In this document: in pieces, positions 25,383 through 33,611 of the stretch | Layout of the letters: the number at the start of each line of letters is the position of its first letter | Position numbering within the stretch: the first letter of the stretch is position 1 | Assembly: GCA_947167135.1 (NCBI GenBank) | Contig: CAMVGV010000029.1 | Location: forward strand, 1 to 33,690 | Origin: an uncultured Lachnospiraceae bacterium | GTDB lineage: Bacteria > Bacillota > Clostridia > Lachnospirales > Lachnospiraceae | DNA length: 33,690 nucleotides | Direction: 5' to 3' | Program-made: the position numbers and the translations under genes | Notes under the pieces: model-generated | What the model was told of the DNA's origin: nothing | Databases searched by the model: none | Seen by the model: the letters and a program-made list of their open reading frames with translations, nothing else

Positions 25383-26668
25383 GAATAGTTGACCTGAATA
25401 ATGAAACAAAGGCGGATCTTCTGGGAAAGCTTTTGAGAAGAAAGCCCGCGAGCTTCCCGGAATATGAGAAGACCGTGGAGGAAATAATCTCAAATGTCAG
25501 AAAAAACGGCGATAAGGCCATTTTTGACTATGCGGAGAAATTCGACCACTGCAAACTTAATACTTCAAATTTCAGGGTGAGTGATGAGGAGGTGGCGGAA
25601 GCCGTAAGAGAAGTGGGAGAGGATCTGATGGGTGTCATGGGGCGCTCCATCAATAATATCCGGACCTTCCACGAGTGCCAGAAAAGGCAGAGCTTCTTTA
25701 ATACAAAGGATAACGGTGTGATCCTTGGACAGCGGATAACCCCGATAGAGAGAGCAGGTGTATATGTTCCCGGAGGAAAGGCGGTATATCCAAGCTCGGT
25801 TCTAATGAACGTTGTTCCCGCAATAGTTGCGGGGGTTAAGGAAATAGTCATGACCACTCCGGCCAACGCAGAGGGAAGGGTCAATTCCCAGGTTCTGGCA
25901 GCCTGTAAGCTTCTCGGGATAAGGGATATCTACAAGACGGGAGGTGCCCAGGCCATAGCGGCTATGGCTTACGGAACGGAGTCCATAAAGAAGGTTGATA
26001 AGATCGTGGGACCCGGAAATATATTCGTGGCTCTGGCAAAAAGAGCGGTCTACGGCCATGTCAGCATTGATTCCATTGCAGGACCCTCGGAGATACTGGT
26101 GCTTGCGGATGACAGTGCGAATCCCAGGTTTATAGCTGCGGATCTTCTGTCACAGGCAGAGCATGACGAGATGGCCTCCGCCATACTTGTCACCACCTCA
26201 AGACAGGTGGCCGAGAGGGTTTCAGAGGAGATTGATAAATTCCTGCCGGAATTAAGCCGGAGGGAAATAATAGAAAAATCACTGGAGAACTACGGCTATG
26301 CCCTTGTTGCGAGGAATATAAGTGACGCACTGGACGCCGTTAATGATATTGCATCGGAGCACCTGGAAATAGTGACCAGAGATCCCTGGAAGACAATGAC
26401 ACAGGTGAAAAACGCAGGTGCGATCTTTATAGGACCCTATTCCTCGGAGCCGCTGGGTGACTACTTCGCAGGACCGAACCATGTACTTCCCACAAACGGC
26501 ACCGCCAGGTTCTTTTCACCCCTGTCAGTTGATGATTTCATAAAGAAGTCTTCGGTAATATCATATTCCGAGCCTGCGCTCAGGAGTATACACGAGGATA
26601 TAGAGGCCTTTGCGAAGGCGGAGAAGCTGACAGCCCATGCAAATTCCATTGCTGTCAGGTTTGAGTAG
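25379..26668 (+). CDS. hisD: Histidinol dehydrogenase
   Basis: HisD oxidises L-histidinol to L-histidine in two NAD-dependent steps with a zinc ion. From ATG 25379 the protein has 429 residues, the normal length; an open frame reaching back to 25283 would overlap hisG by 100 bases and is rejected. Motifs are ERAGVYVPGGKAVYPSSVLM, GGAQAIAAMAYGTES, KIVGPGNIFVALAKR, AGPSEILVLAD, LSQAEHDEMASA, SEHLEIVTRDPW and GPNHVLPTNGTARF, covering the zinc ligands and active-site histidines. It overlaps hisG by ATGA. Confidence 0.95.
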   Translation: MRIVDLNNETKADLLGKLLRRKPASFPEYEKTVEEIISNVRKNGDKAIFDYAEKFDHCKLNTSNFRVSDEEVAEAVREVGEDLMGVMGRSINNIRTFHECQKRQSFFNTKDNGVILGQRITPIERAGVYVPGGKAVYPSSVLMNVVPAIVAGVKEIVMTTPANAEGRVNSQVLAACKLLGIRDIYKTGGAQAIAAMAYGTESIKKVDKIVGPGNIFVALAKRAVYGHVSIDSIAGPSEILVLADDSANPRFIAADLLSQAEHDEMASAILVTTSRQVAERVSEEIDKFLPELSRREIIEKSLENYGYALVARNISDALDAVNDIASEHLEIVTRDPWKTMTQVKNAGAIFIGPYSSEPLGDYFAGPNHVLPTNGTARFFSPLSVDDFIKKSSVISYSEPALRSIHEDIEAFAKAEKLTAHANSIAVRFE

Positions 26669-26684
26669 AAAGGAAGGACATTTG

Positions 26685-27272
26685 ATGGAGCGCAGAGCAG
26701 AGATAAAGAGAAAAACAAAGGAAACCGATATCAGCTGTGTTCTTGTCCTTGACGGCAGCGGAAAAGCTGAGATAGATACAGGCATAGGCTTCTTTGACCA
26801 TATGCTGGACGGCTTCACGAGACATGGTTTTTTTGACCTTAAGCTAAAGTGTAAGGGAGACTTAAATGTCGACTGCCACCACAGCATCGAGGACTGCGGA
26901 ATAGTGCTGGGACAGGCAATAAAGGAGGCTGTCGGGGACAAAAAGGGGATAAAGCGTTACGGAAGCTTTATCCTCCCTATGGATGAGGCACTTATACTTA
27001 CGGCAGTGGATCTGTCCGGAAGGCCGTATTTTTCTTTCGACCTTGAATTCAAAGAGGAGAGGTGCGGGGATATGGATACCGGAATGGCGCGGGAATTTTT
27101 TTATGCAGTAAGCTATTCTGCCGCAATGAATCTGCATATTAAGGAAATAAGCGGATCAAACAGCCATCATATAATGGAGGCTGCCTTCAAATCATTTGCA
27201 AAGTCACTTGATACGGCGGTGTCTTTTGACGAGAGGATAGGCGGAGTACTGTCCACCAAAGGAGTATTATGA
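26685..27272 (+). CDS. hisB: Imidazoleglycerol-phosphate dehydratase
   Basis: HisB (IGPD) removes water from imidazole glycerol phosphate using two manganese ions. From ATG 26685 the product is 195 residues, the standard monofunctional length; the frame is open further upstream but ATG 26685 has a good AAGGAAGGA site and fits the family start [12 protein letters not shown]. Metal-binding blocks are [30 protein letters not shown] and [16 protein letters not shown]. The stop overlaps the next gene's ATG. No histidinol-phosphatase domain is fused. Confidence 0.95.
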   Translation: MERRAEIKRKTKETDISCVLVLDGSGKAEIDTGIGFFDHMLDGFTRHGFFDLKLKCKGDLNVDCHHSIEDCGIVLGQAIKEAVGDKKGIKRYGSFILPMDEALILTAVDLSGRPYFSFDLEFKEERCGDMDTGMAREFFYAVSYSAAMNLHIKEISGSNSHHIMEAAFKSFAKSLDTAVSFDERIGGVLSTKGVL

Positions 27273-28591
27273 GTAACGAATACAAAAAAGTAATTCCATG
27301 TATGTTTATCAATAAGGGACATGCGGTCAAATGGTTCGGGGCAAAAACCGCATTAAAAAAGGATCCCTTGAGTCTGGCCATGGACTATGCGAATCACGGG
27401 GCGGACTCACTCATCATCTTTGATCTTTCCGGGGAGGATGAGGAGCATGAGAATAATCTGCATCTCATAAAGAATATCTGCGCCGCGATCGACATTCCAG
27501 TCATAGGAGCGGGAAACGTGAAAAGGCTTGAAGATATAAAGAAGCTCCTCTATGCCGGCTGCAGAAAGGCCGCTCTAAATTACAAAAAGCCTGAAAATAT
27601 AGCGCTTTCAGAGGAGGTCAGCACACGTTTCGGACGCGATCATATTGCTGCCTGCATAGATAATCCCTCACAGCTGGAGCAGGGAAGAAACGAGATCAAG
27701 AACTATATCAGTACCCTTATCCTTGTAAACGAGAATAATCTGGAACCCTCTGCGGACTGGGTGGATAAGGCCTGCAGCAACAACGCAAACCCGATCTCCG
27801 TGGGCTTTGTCCCGGTTTTCCATAAGAAATCCTACCACGAGCTTGCGGCGGTACTCAGAAACTATTCGGTGCAGGGCGTGTCCGGCGGCGACATAAATGA
27901 AAAGTATGAAGGCTTTATGGACTTTAAGCGTCAGTGCAAGGGCCTCGGGATCTCCGTAAATACCTTCGAGAGCAGCATGCGCTGGGAGGACTTTAAGACC
28001 GGAAGCGACGGTCTTGTGCCGGTTATTGTCCAGGATTACAAGACGGACGAGGTTCTGATGCTCGCCTATATGGACAGGGAAGCCTATATAAAGACCATAG
28101 AAACAGGGATTATGCACTATCACTCAAGAAGCAGGAATTCTCTCTGGATGAAGGGCGAAACAAGCGGAAACTTCCAATATGTGAAGAGCCTTATTTCAGA
28201 CTGTGATAATGATACGATACTTGCCAAGGTCCTTCAGATAGGTGCAGCCTGCCATACGGGGAAACGATCCTGTTTCTTTAATACAATGCTTAAAAAAGAG
28301 TATGACGACCTGAATCCCTTAAAGGCATTTGAAAGGGAATACAATACAATACTTGACAGGAAGGAGCATCCGAAGGAGGGGTCATACACCAACTACCTCT
28401 TCGACAAGGGCATAGACAAGATATTGAAAAAGGTGGGAGAGGAATGCACGGAGATAATCATCGCCGCGAAGAATCCGAATCCCGAGGAGATTAAATATGA
28501 AATGGCCGATTTTCTCTATCACGCCATGGTGCTGATGGTGGAAAAGGGAGTGACCTGGGACGAGATCACGAAGGAGATAAATTCAAGGTAG
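27269..28591 (+). CDS. hisIE: HisF-like domain fused to HisI and HisE
   Basis: The 440-residue protein joins three parts. Residues about 1-235 are a HisA/HisF-type TIM barrel ([40 protein letters not shown]). Residues about 240-345 are HisI, phosphoribosyl-AMP cyclohydrolase ([20 protein letters not shown] and [13 protein letters not shown]). Residues about 355-440 are HisE, phosphoribosyl-ATP pyrophosphatase ([28 protein letters not shown]). In the barrel the catalytic aspartate of HisF (CLD) is replaced by F13 (CMF), so that domain is probably inactive; D131 is kept. Similar fusions occur in Lachnospiraceae as far as I recall. HisH, HisA, true HisF and HisC are not in the window. Confidence 0.88.
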   Translation: MSNEYKKVIPCMFINKGHAVKWFGAKTALKKDPLSLAMDYANHGADSLIIFDLSGEDEEHENNLHLIKNICAAIDIPVIGAGNVKRLEDIKKLLYAGCRKAALNYKKPENIALSEEVSTRFGRDHIAACIDNPSQLEQGRNEIKNYISTLILVNENNLEPSADWVDKACSNNANPISVGFVPVFHKKSYHELAAVLRNYSVQGVSGGDINEKYEGFMDFKRQCKGLGISVNTFESSMRWEDFKTGSDGLVPVIVQDYKTDEVLMLAYMDREAYIKTIETGIMHYHSRSRNSLWMKGETSGNFQYVKSLISDCDNDTILAKVLQIGAACHTGKRSCFFNTMLKKEYDDLNPLKAFEREYNTILDRKEHPKEGSYTNYLFDKGIDKILKKVGEECTEIIIAAKNPNPEEIKYEMADFLYHAMVLMVEKGVTWDEITKEINSR

Positions 28592-28664
28592 CACTCCTGT
28601 CATCCTGTAGCACTCCTGTCATCCTGTAGCACTCCTGTCATCCTTTAGCACTCCTGTCATCCTG
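28589..28664 (+). repeat. 19-base tandem repeat array B
   Basis: Four head-to-tail units of TAGCACTCCTGTCATCCTG start at 28589, 28608, 28627 and 28646, with one base change in the third. The first TAG is the stop codon of the hisIE gene. The last unit runs into a full TGTCATCCTGAGCGAAGC copy at 28655-28682. The unit therefore joins the local gene end (TAGCACTCC) to the first ten bases of the dispersed repeat. Confidence 0.9.
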
Positions 28665-28694
28665 AGCGAAGCGAAGGATCTTTGGTAACAAGAC

Positions 28695-28764
28695 TGTCAT
28701 CCTGAGCGAAGCGAAGGATCTTTCCAATCGGTTAAAAAGATTCTTCGCTTCGCTCAGAATGACA
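28695..28764. repeat. Long inverted repeat made of direct and inverted repeat copies
   Basis: A direct copy (28695-28723) and an inverted copy (28736-28764) can pair over 29 bases around a 12-base loop; 27 of 29 positions match, leaving in RNA one C-A mismatch and one G-U pair. It lies between hisIE and the radical SAM gene and could be an RNase III substrate or a transcription barrier. No U-run follows it on the plus strand. Confidence 0.8.
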
Positions 28765-28787
28765 TAGTAGTGGAACACAGCTTTATT

Positions 28788-28794
28788 AGAGGAG
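28788..28794 (+). promoter_or_regulatory. Ribosome binding site that points to an ATT start
   Basis: AGAGGAG lies seven bases before ATT at 28802, an ideal spacing, while the nearest in-frame TTG at 28832 has no such site. This decides the proposed start of the radical SAM gene. Confidence 0.6.
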
Positions 28795-28801
28795 AATAAC
28801 A

Positions 28802-30664
28802 ATTAAAAAAACAGCTCTGAGCGACGAGCTTTTGCTTACGATAGAAAAGCCGGAACGCTACATAGGAAATGAAATAAATGCTTGTATCAAGGATAAGCAT
28901 AAGGTTGATATCCGCTTCGCCATCTGTTTTCCCGATGTCTATGAAATAGGCATGAGTCATCTCGGAATACAGATCCTTTACGATATGTTCAATAAACGTG
29001 AGGATGTGTGGTGCGAAAGGGTTTATTCGCCATGGGTCGACCTTGACAGGATCATGCGGGATAAGAATATCCCGCTTTTTGCATTGGAGTCACAGGACAG
29101 GATAAAGGATTTTGACTTCCTCGGGATCACCCTGCAGTATGAAATGTGCTATACGAATATCCTTCAGATACTGGAGCTCTCCGGGATCCCTCTTTTGCAG
29201 AAGGAGAGAGGTGAGGAGGATCCCATAGTGATCGGAGGGGGACCCTGTACCTATAATCCGGAGCCCATTGCTCCCTTTTTTGATCTTTTTTATATTGGTG
29301 AAGGCGAGAAAAGCTATGATGAGCTCCTTGACCTCTATAAGGAAATGAAGAGTGAGGGCAGGAGTAAGGCTGAGTTCTTAAGGGAGGCATCGAAGATAGA
29401 GGGTATGTACGTGCCCTCCCTCTATGATGTGGAATATAGTGAGGACGGAACCATAAAGCGCTTCTTTCCTCTTTTTGATGACGTTCCTCGGATGGTACGG
29501 AAAAACCTTGCAGAGGATCTCGATACTGTCCCCTATCCGGAAAAGCCGCTGGTTCCCTTTATCCAGGTGACACAGGACAGGGTGGTGCTGGAGGTTATGA
29601 GAGGCTGTATAAGGGGCTGCCGCTTCTGTCAGGCAGGGCAGATATACAGACCGGTCAGGGAGAGGAGCCTCGGGTTCTTAAAGAAGAAAGCGGAGGAGAT
29701 GCTTAATTCCACCGGACAGGACGAGATAACCCTGAGCTCCTTAAGCACATCCGATTACAGTGAGCTTTTTGAGCTTGTCAACTTCCTTATCGACAATTTC
29801 AGGGACAGATATGTGAATATCTCTCTTCCAAGCCTTCGTATCGACGCCTTTTCCCTGGATATAATGAGCCGGGTGCAGGATGTAAAGAAATCCAGTCTCA
29901 CCTTTGCGGCGGAAGCCGGCTCCCAGAGAATGAGAAATGTTATAAATAAGGGCATCACCGAAGAAGACATAATGCGGGGCTCGGCTGAAGCCTTCAGGGG
30001 AGGGTGGAACAAGGTGAAGCTCTACTTTATGCTTGGACTTCCCTTTGAAACAGACGAGGATGTGCTGGAGATATCCCATCTTTCCGACCGTGTGGCTATG
30101 AACTATTTTGACACCATACCGAAGGAGGAAAGGAAGGGGATCCGGGTCATGGTGAATTCCTCAGCCTCTTTTTTTATTCCGAAGCCATTTACGCCCTTCC
30201 AATGGGCCCCTATGAATTCGGCGGCGGAATTTAAGAGAAAGGCGGGGCTTGTGAAGGAAGCGGTGAAGAATGAGCTTAATCATAAGTCGCTTAAATTCCA
30301 GTACCACGAGAACGATATCTCGGAGCTTGAGGGAGTGCTTGCAAGAGGTGACCGAAGGATTTCCGGGGTGATATTAGAAGCATATAAAAACGGGGCGATC
30401 TATGACAGCTGGTCCGAGATCTTTAAGAAAAGCCGCTGGGATGAGGCCTTTAGGAGTACAGGTATCGAAAAGACCTTTTATACGGAAAGGGAAAGAGATA
30501 CGTCGGAGATACTGCCCTGGGACTTTATAGATACAGGGGTTTCAAAGGCTTTTCTTATCCGGGAATGGGAGAACGCTAAAAAAGGGGTTGTAACTCCGAA
30601 CTGCAGGGAAAAGTGCTCGCTCTGCGGTGCTGCAGCCTTTAAGACCGGCGTATGCATGAGATAA
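28802..30664 (+). CDS. B12-binding-type radical SAM protein (TIGR03960 family), proposed ATT start
   Basis: From ATT 28802 the product is 620 residues and begins (M)KKTALSDELLLTIEKPERY, which matches how I recall family members starting; TTG 28832 would cut ten residues. The N-terminal third (about 30-200) resembles a B12-binding fold (FPDVYEIGMSHLGIQILYD, IVIGGGPCTYNPEP). The radical SAM core has RGCIRGCRFCQAGQ, the three-cysteine [4Fe-4S] motif, and later GSQRMRNVINKGITEEDI. A C-terminal cysteine cluster CREKCSLCGAA ends the protein. The exact reaction is unknown; members sit with DUF2344 and RNase E/G, as here, which suggests RNA or ribosome modification. Confidence 0.85.
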   Translation: MKKTALSDELLLTIEKPERYIGNEINACIKDKHKVDIRFAICFPDVYEIGMSHLGIQILYDMFNKREDVWCERVYSPWVDLDRIMRDKNIPLFALESQDRIKDFDFLGITLQYEMCYTNILQILELSGIPLLQKERGEEDPIVIGGGPCTYNPEPIAPFFDLFYIGEGEKSYDELLDLYKEMKSEGRSKAEFLREASKIEGMYVPSLYDVEYSEDGTIKRFFPLFDDVPRMVRKNLAEDLDTVPYPEKPLVPFIQVTQDRVVLEVMRGCIRGCRFCQAGQIYRPVRERSLGFLKKKAEEMLNSTGQDEITLSSLSTSDYSELFELVNFLIDNFRDRYVNISLPSLRIDAFSLDIMSRVQDVKKSSLTFAAEAGSQRMRNVINKGITEEDIMRGSAEAFRGGWNKVKLYFMLGLPFETDEDVLEISHLSDRVAMNYFDTIPKEERKGIRVMVNSSASFFIPKPFTPFQWAPMNSAAEFKRKAGLVKEAVKNELNHKSLKFQYHENDISELEGVLARGDRRISGVILEAYKNGAIYDSWSEIFKKSRWDEAFRSTGIEKTFYTERERDTSEILPWDFIDTGVSKAFLIREWENAKKGVVTPNCREKCSLCGAAAFKTGVCMR

Positions 30665-30682
30665 AGAAAGGGAAAAGCAGCA

Positions 30683-31471
30683 TTGAAGGAAGGGAATAAG
30701 CTTATCCGGATAAAGTTTTCAAAGCACGGTCTGATGAAGTATACAGGGCATCTCGATACCATGCGCTATTTCCAGAAGGTGATAAGGCGCTCCGGTATAA
30801 ATGCCGCCTATTCTGAGGGCTTTTCCCCTCATCAGATAATGTCCTTTGCACAGCCGCTTTCTGTCGGGGTTGAAAGTAACGGAGAATACTTTGATCTGGA
30901 GGTGACTGATCTTAGCACCTCTTCGGATATGATCGAGAGGATGAATGCGGCCTCTGCGGAGGGTATGGAAATAAGAGACATAGTGCTTCTTCCGGACAAG
31001 GCTCCGAAAGCTATGGCATCGGTATTTTCCGCAGCCTATACCGTGATCTTCCGCCCGGGGCACGAGCCGGAATGGGATATTTTCGAGGCCGTCAGGGCTT
31101 TTAAGGATCTGCCTTCTCTTAAGATCACTAAAAAAAGCAAGAAATCCGTCCGTGAGATTCAGCTTAAAGATTTTGTTTTTTCTCTTGATATCGAGGAGAA
31201 AACCTTGGGTTTCCTTTTTCCGGACGGGCCCTTAAGCGGGGACGAGATAAAGGATCCCGAAAAAAAGGTTCCGTATCTCCGCATGCGGCTCTCTGCGGCT
31301 TCAGGCGACAATGTGAAGCCTGCCCTTCTTATAAGAGCCCTGAAAGGCATTATGGTTCAGGGTTCAGATGAAGAGGAGGAGTACCCGTCTCTTACGGATC
31401 TTCTTATCACAAGAGAGGATATTTTTGACAGCGACGGAAAGCCCTTATCTAAAGCGGGAGAGAGGTTTTGA
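30683..31471 (+). CDS. DUF2344 domain protein (TIGR03936)
   Basis: The 262-residue protein matches the family that partners the radical SAM gene and is fused to it in some bacteria. The start region IRIKFSKHGLMKYTGHLD and MRYFQKVIRRSGI, then YSEGFSPHQIMSFAQPLSVG, are the family signature. The function is unknown. The start used is TTG 30683; the AAGGAAGGG that follows it at 30686-30694 is downstream of the start, so the true start may be a few codons later at a non-standard codon. It overlaps the RNase gene by four bases. Confidence 0.8.
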   Translation: MKEGNKLIRIKFSKHGLMKYTGHLDTMRYFQKVIRRSGINAAYSEGFSPHQIMSFAQPLSVGVESNGEYFDLEVTDLSTSSDMIERMNAASAEGMEIRDIVLLPDKAPKAMASVFSAAYTVIFRPGHEPEWDIFEAVRAFKDLPSLKITKKSKKSVREIQLKDFVFSLDIEEKTLGFLFPDGPLSGDEIKDPEKKVPYLRMRLSAASGDNVKPALLIRALKGIMVQGSDEEEEYPSLTDLLITREDIFDSDGKPLSKAGERF

Positions 31472-32622
31472 GTGACAGGGTAGTCATAACAAAATACAGG
31501 GACCTTATAATATCCGCTCTGATAAGGGATGATAAGATATGGGATATCCTTGCAACAGTGCCTGAAGAGAGCAGAAGCTTTCGTACCGGGGACATAGTAA
31601 AGGCAAAGGTAATAAATATACAAAAAAACCTTAACGCTGCTTTCCTCTTACTCGGCAGCGGGATAAAGGCTTTTATGGATCTGAAGGAGAGATCCGATAT
31701 CCGCCCTGAGGACGAGATCGTAGTACAGATTGTGAAGGAAGCCTTCGGGGAAAAGGAGATGGTCGTGACTCCCGCGTATTCCGTGGCGGGAAAGTATGTG
31801 GCATTAACATTCGGACGCTGCGGCGTGGGTGTAAGCCGCAGGATCCCGGATGAAAAGAAGGACAGCTTAAAGAAGCTTCTTTATTCAAGGCTTATGACAG
31901 AGGAACGTATAGGAGCCGTAGTTCGGACAAATGCGGAGGAGGCTTCCGAATCTCTTATTTTGGAGGAATTTGAGAAGCTTTATAAAGAGATGGTGAATAT
32001 CGGAAAAAAAGCAGAATACTCGGTACCCTTTATAAGGCTATACAGCGCTCCGTCGGAGATAAGCTCATATTTAAGGGATCTGAGGACGCCTCCGGATGAA
32101 GTGGTGACCGATGACAGTGAAGTTTATGGGACACTAAAGGATGAGCTTAATTCCGATGAGGAGCTTTCCGGGAGGATAAGGCTCTACACTGACAGGGATT
32201 ATCCGCTTATTAAGCTCTGCCGGCTGGAGGCCGCCATTGATGAAGCCTTTAAAAAGACTGTCTATCTTAATGACGGCGGTACCCTGGTCATAGAGAAAAC
32301 CGAGGCCGCCTTTATAATGGATGTTAACAGCGGCAGAAACACGAAGAAGCTTTCTAAGGACGCTCTTATCCTCGAAACAAACCTGGAAGCCGTGAGGGAA
32401 GCTGCGCGGCAGATAAGGATCAGAAACTTAAGCGGAATGATCCTTATAGATCTTATTAATATGACCTCACGTTCCCACAGGGAAGAGGTCATCGGGGAAT
32501 TAAAGACGGAGCTCAAAAAGGACCGGATAAAAACGGAATTCATAGACCTTACGGGACTCGGCATAGCGGAGATCACACGTGAAAAGAGGAAGCTGCCGCT
32601 TGCGGAGATCCTCTCACGCTGA
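31468..32622 (+). CDS. Ribonuclease E/G family protein
   Basis: RNase E/G cuts single-stranded AU-rich RNA and matures rRNA and mRNA. The 384-residue protein has an S1-like RNA-binding region early (about residues 35-110, DIVKAKVINIQKNLNAAFLLLG) and the catalytic core with D285 in FIMDVNSGRN and D328 in ILIDLINM, the two magnesium-binding aspartates. It ends at PLAEILSR, where longer members have the zinc-link cysteines, so it lacks that element and any C-terminal scaffold. The start is TTG 31468, overlapping DUF2344, with GGAGAGAGG just upstream. In many Clostridia rplU and rpmA follow; here a repeat array and udp do. Confidence 0.85.
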   Translation: MSDRVVITKYRDLIISALIRDDKIWDILATVPEESRSFRTGDIVKAKVINIQKNLNAAFLLLGSGIKAFMDLKERSDIRPEDEIVVQIVKEAFGEKEMVVTPAYSVAGKYVALTFGRCGVGVSRRIPDEKKDSLKKLLYSRLMTEERIGAVVRTNAEEASESLILEEFEKLYKEMVNIGKKAEYSVPFIRLYSAPSEISSYLRDLRTPPDEVVTDDSEVYGTLKDELNSDEELSGRIRLYTDRDYPLIKLCRLEAAIDEAFKKTVYLNDGGTLVIEKTEAAFIMDVNSGRNTKKLSKDALILETNLEAVREAARQIRIRNLSGMILIDLINMTSRSHREEVIGELKTELKKDRIKTEFIDLTGLGIAEITREKRKLPLAEILSR

Positions 32623-32633
32623 GTTAAGGGAAA

Positions 32634-32831
32634 TGTCATTCTGAGCGTCAGCGAAGAAACCGGAACTGTCATTCTGAGCGTCAGCGAAGAAACCGGAAAT
32701 GTCATTCTGAGCGTCAGCGAAGGATCCGGAACTGTCATTCCGAGCGTCAGCGAAGAAACCGGAAATGTCATTCTGAGCGTCAGCGAAGAATCCAAAAATG
32801 TCATTCTGAGCGTCAGCGAAGAATCTTTATC
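32634..32831 (+). repeat. 33-base tandem repeat array C (6 units)
   Basis: Units start at 32634, 32667, 32700, 32733, 32766 and 32799, an exact 33-base period. Each has TGTCATTCTGAGCGTCAGC then GAAGAAACCGGAA with small changes. The core matches arrays A and B, but TCA replaces A in GAGCGAAGCG, making CTGAGCGTCAG a small perfect stem-loop. ATTCT and AGAAT can pair in the units that end GAAGAATC. The array is open in the frame of the RNase gene after its stop. AAGGAG at 32833-32838 follows as the udp ribosome site. Confidence 0.92.
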
Positions 32832-32846
32832 TAAGGAGAAAACAAT

Positions 32847-33611
32847 ATGATCGACTACACCGAGGGCAGCGGAAAACAGTATCACACGGGAGTGTCATCA
32901 GAGGACATAGGAAGGTACGTGATCCTTCCCGGGGATCCCGGAAGGGTTGAAAAAATCGCATCCTTTTTTGATAATGCTGAATTTGTGGTCAGTAACAGGG
33001 AGTATACGACCTATACCGGTTATATTAAAGGTGAAAGGGTGAGTGCGGTTTCCACAGGAATCGGAGGACCAAGCGCCGCCATTGCCATAGAGGAGCTTTC
33101 AAAGTGCGGAGCCCATACCTTTATACGGATCGGGACCTGCGGAGGTATGCAGGAGGAAGTAATGGGTGGCGATGTGGTGATCGCAAGCGCTGCCGTTAGG
33201 ATGGAGGGAACCAGCCGTGAATATGCTCCCATAGAATATCCTGCCGTTTCTGATTATACCGTTTTAAGCAAAATGGCTGAATGTGCCGGGGAAATGGGGA
33301 TTAAATTCCATGTGGGAGTCGTCCAGAGTAAGGATTCCTTCTTCGGGCAGCATGAGAGCGGGATTATGCCCGTATCCTATGAGCTTCAGAATAAGTGGGA
33401 AGCATTCCTCAGGATGGGATGCCTCGCGTCCGAAATGGAGACGGCGGCACTCTTTACCGTGGGGCAGTTCCTGCGTGTCAGGGTAGGAGCCTGCTTCCTC
33501 TGCCTTGCAAATCAGGAGAGAGCGAAAAAGGGGCTTTCGAATCCGGTCGCACACGACACCGAAGCCGCCATAAAGCTTGCCGTAAATTCAATAAGCAGGC
33601 TGATCGGCTGA
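32847..33611 (+). CDS. udp: Uridine phosphorylase
   Basis: Udp reversibly cleaves uridine with phosphate to uracil and ribose 1-phosphate in pyrimidine salvage. The 254-residue length is normal. Motifs are [16 protein letters not shown] (phosphate site), [28 protein letters not shown] and [13 protein letters not shown], where the glutamates contact ribose. A related purine nucleoside phosphorylase is less likely given the overall pattern [20 protein letters not shown] 32847 has AAGGAG eight bases upstream, right after the repeat array. Confidence 0.92.
   Translation: MIDYTEGSGKQYHTGVSSEDIGRYVILPGDPGRVEKIASFFDNAEFVVSNREYTTYTGYIKGERVSAVSTGIGGPSAAIAIEELSKCGAHTFIRIGTCGGMQEEVMGGDVVIASAAVRMEGTSREYAPIEYPAVSDYTVLSKMAECAGEMGIKFHVGVVQSKDSFFGQHESGIMPVSYELQNKWEAFLRMGCLASEMETAALFTVGQFLRVRVGACFLCLANQERAKKGLSNPVAHDTEAAIKLAVNSISRLIG

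Noticed and set aside
26637-26684. Upstream extension of hisB into hisD
   Set aside because: ATG 26685 has a proper ribosome site and gives the standard 195 residues.
28816-28828. TCTGAGCGACGAG resembling the dispersed repeat
   Set aside because: It is within the conserved coding start of the radical SAM gene (ALSDEL) and the likeness is short.
23450-32831. CRISPR array
   Set aside because: The repeats are tandem or dispersed with almost no unique spacers, and there are no cas genes in the window.
32262-32885. Minus-strand open frame of 207 codons with repeated SSLTLRMT units
   Set aside because: It arises because the 33-base repeats lack stops in that frame and the rest is antisense to the RNase gene; no ribosome site supports it.
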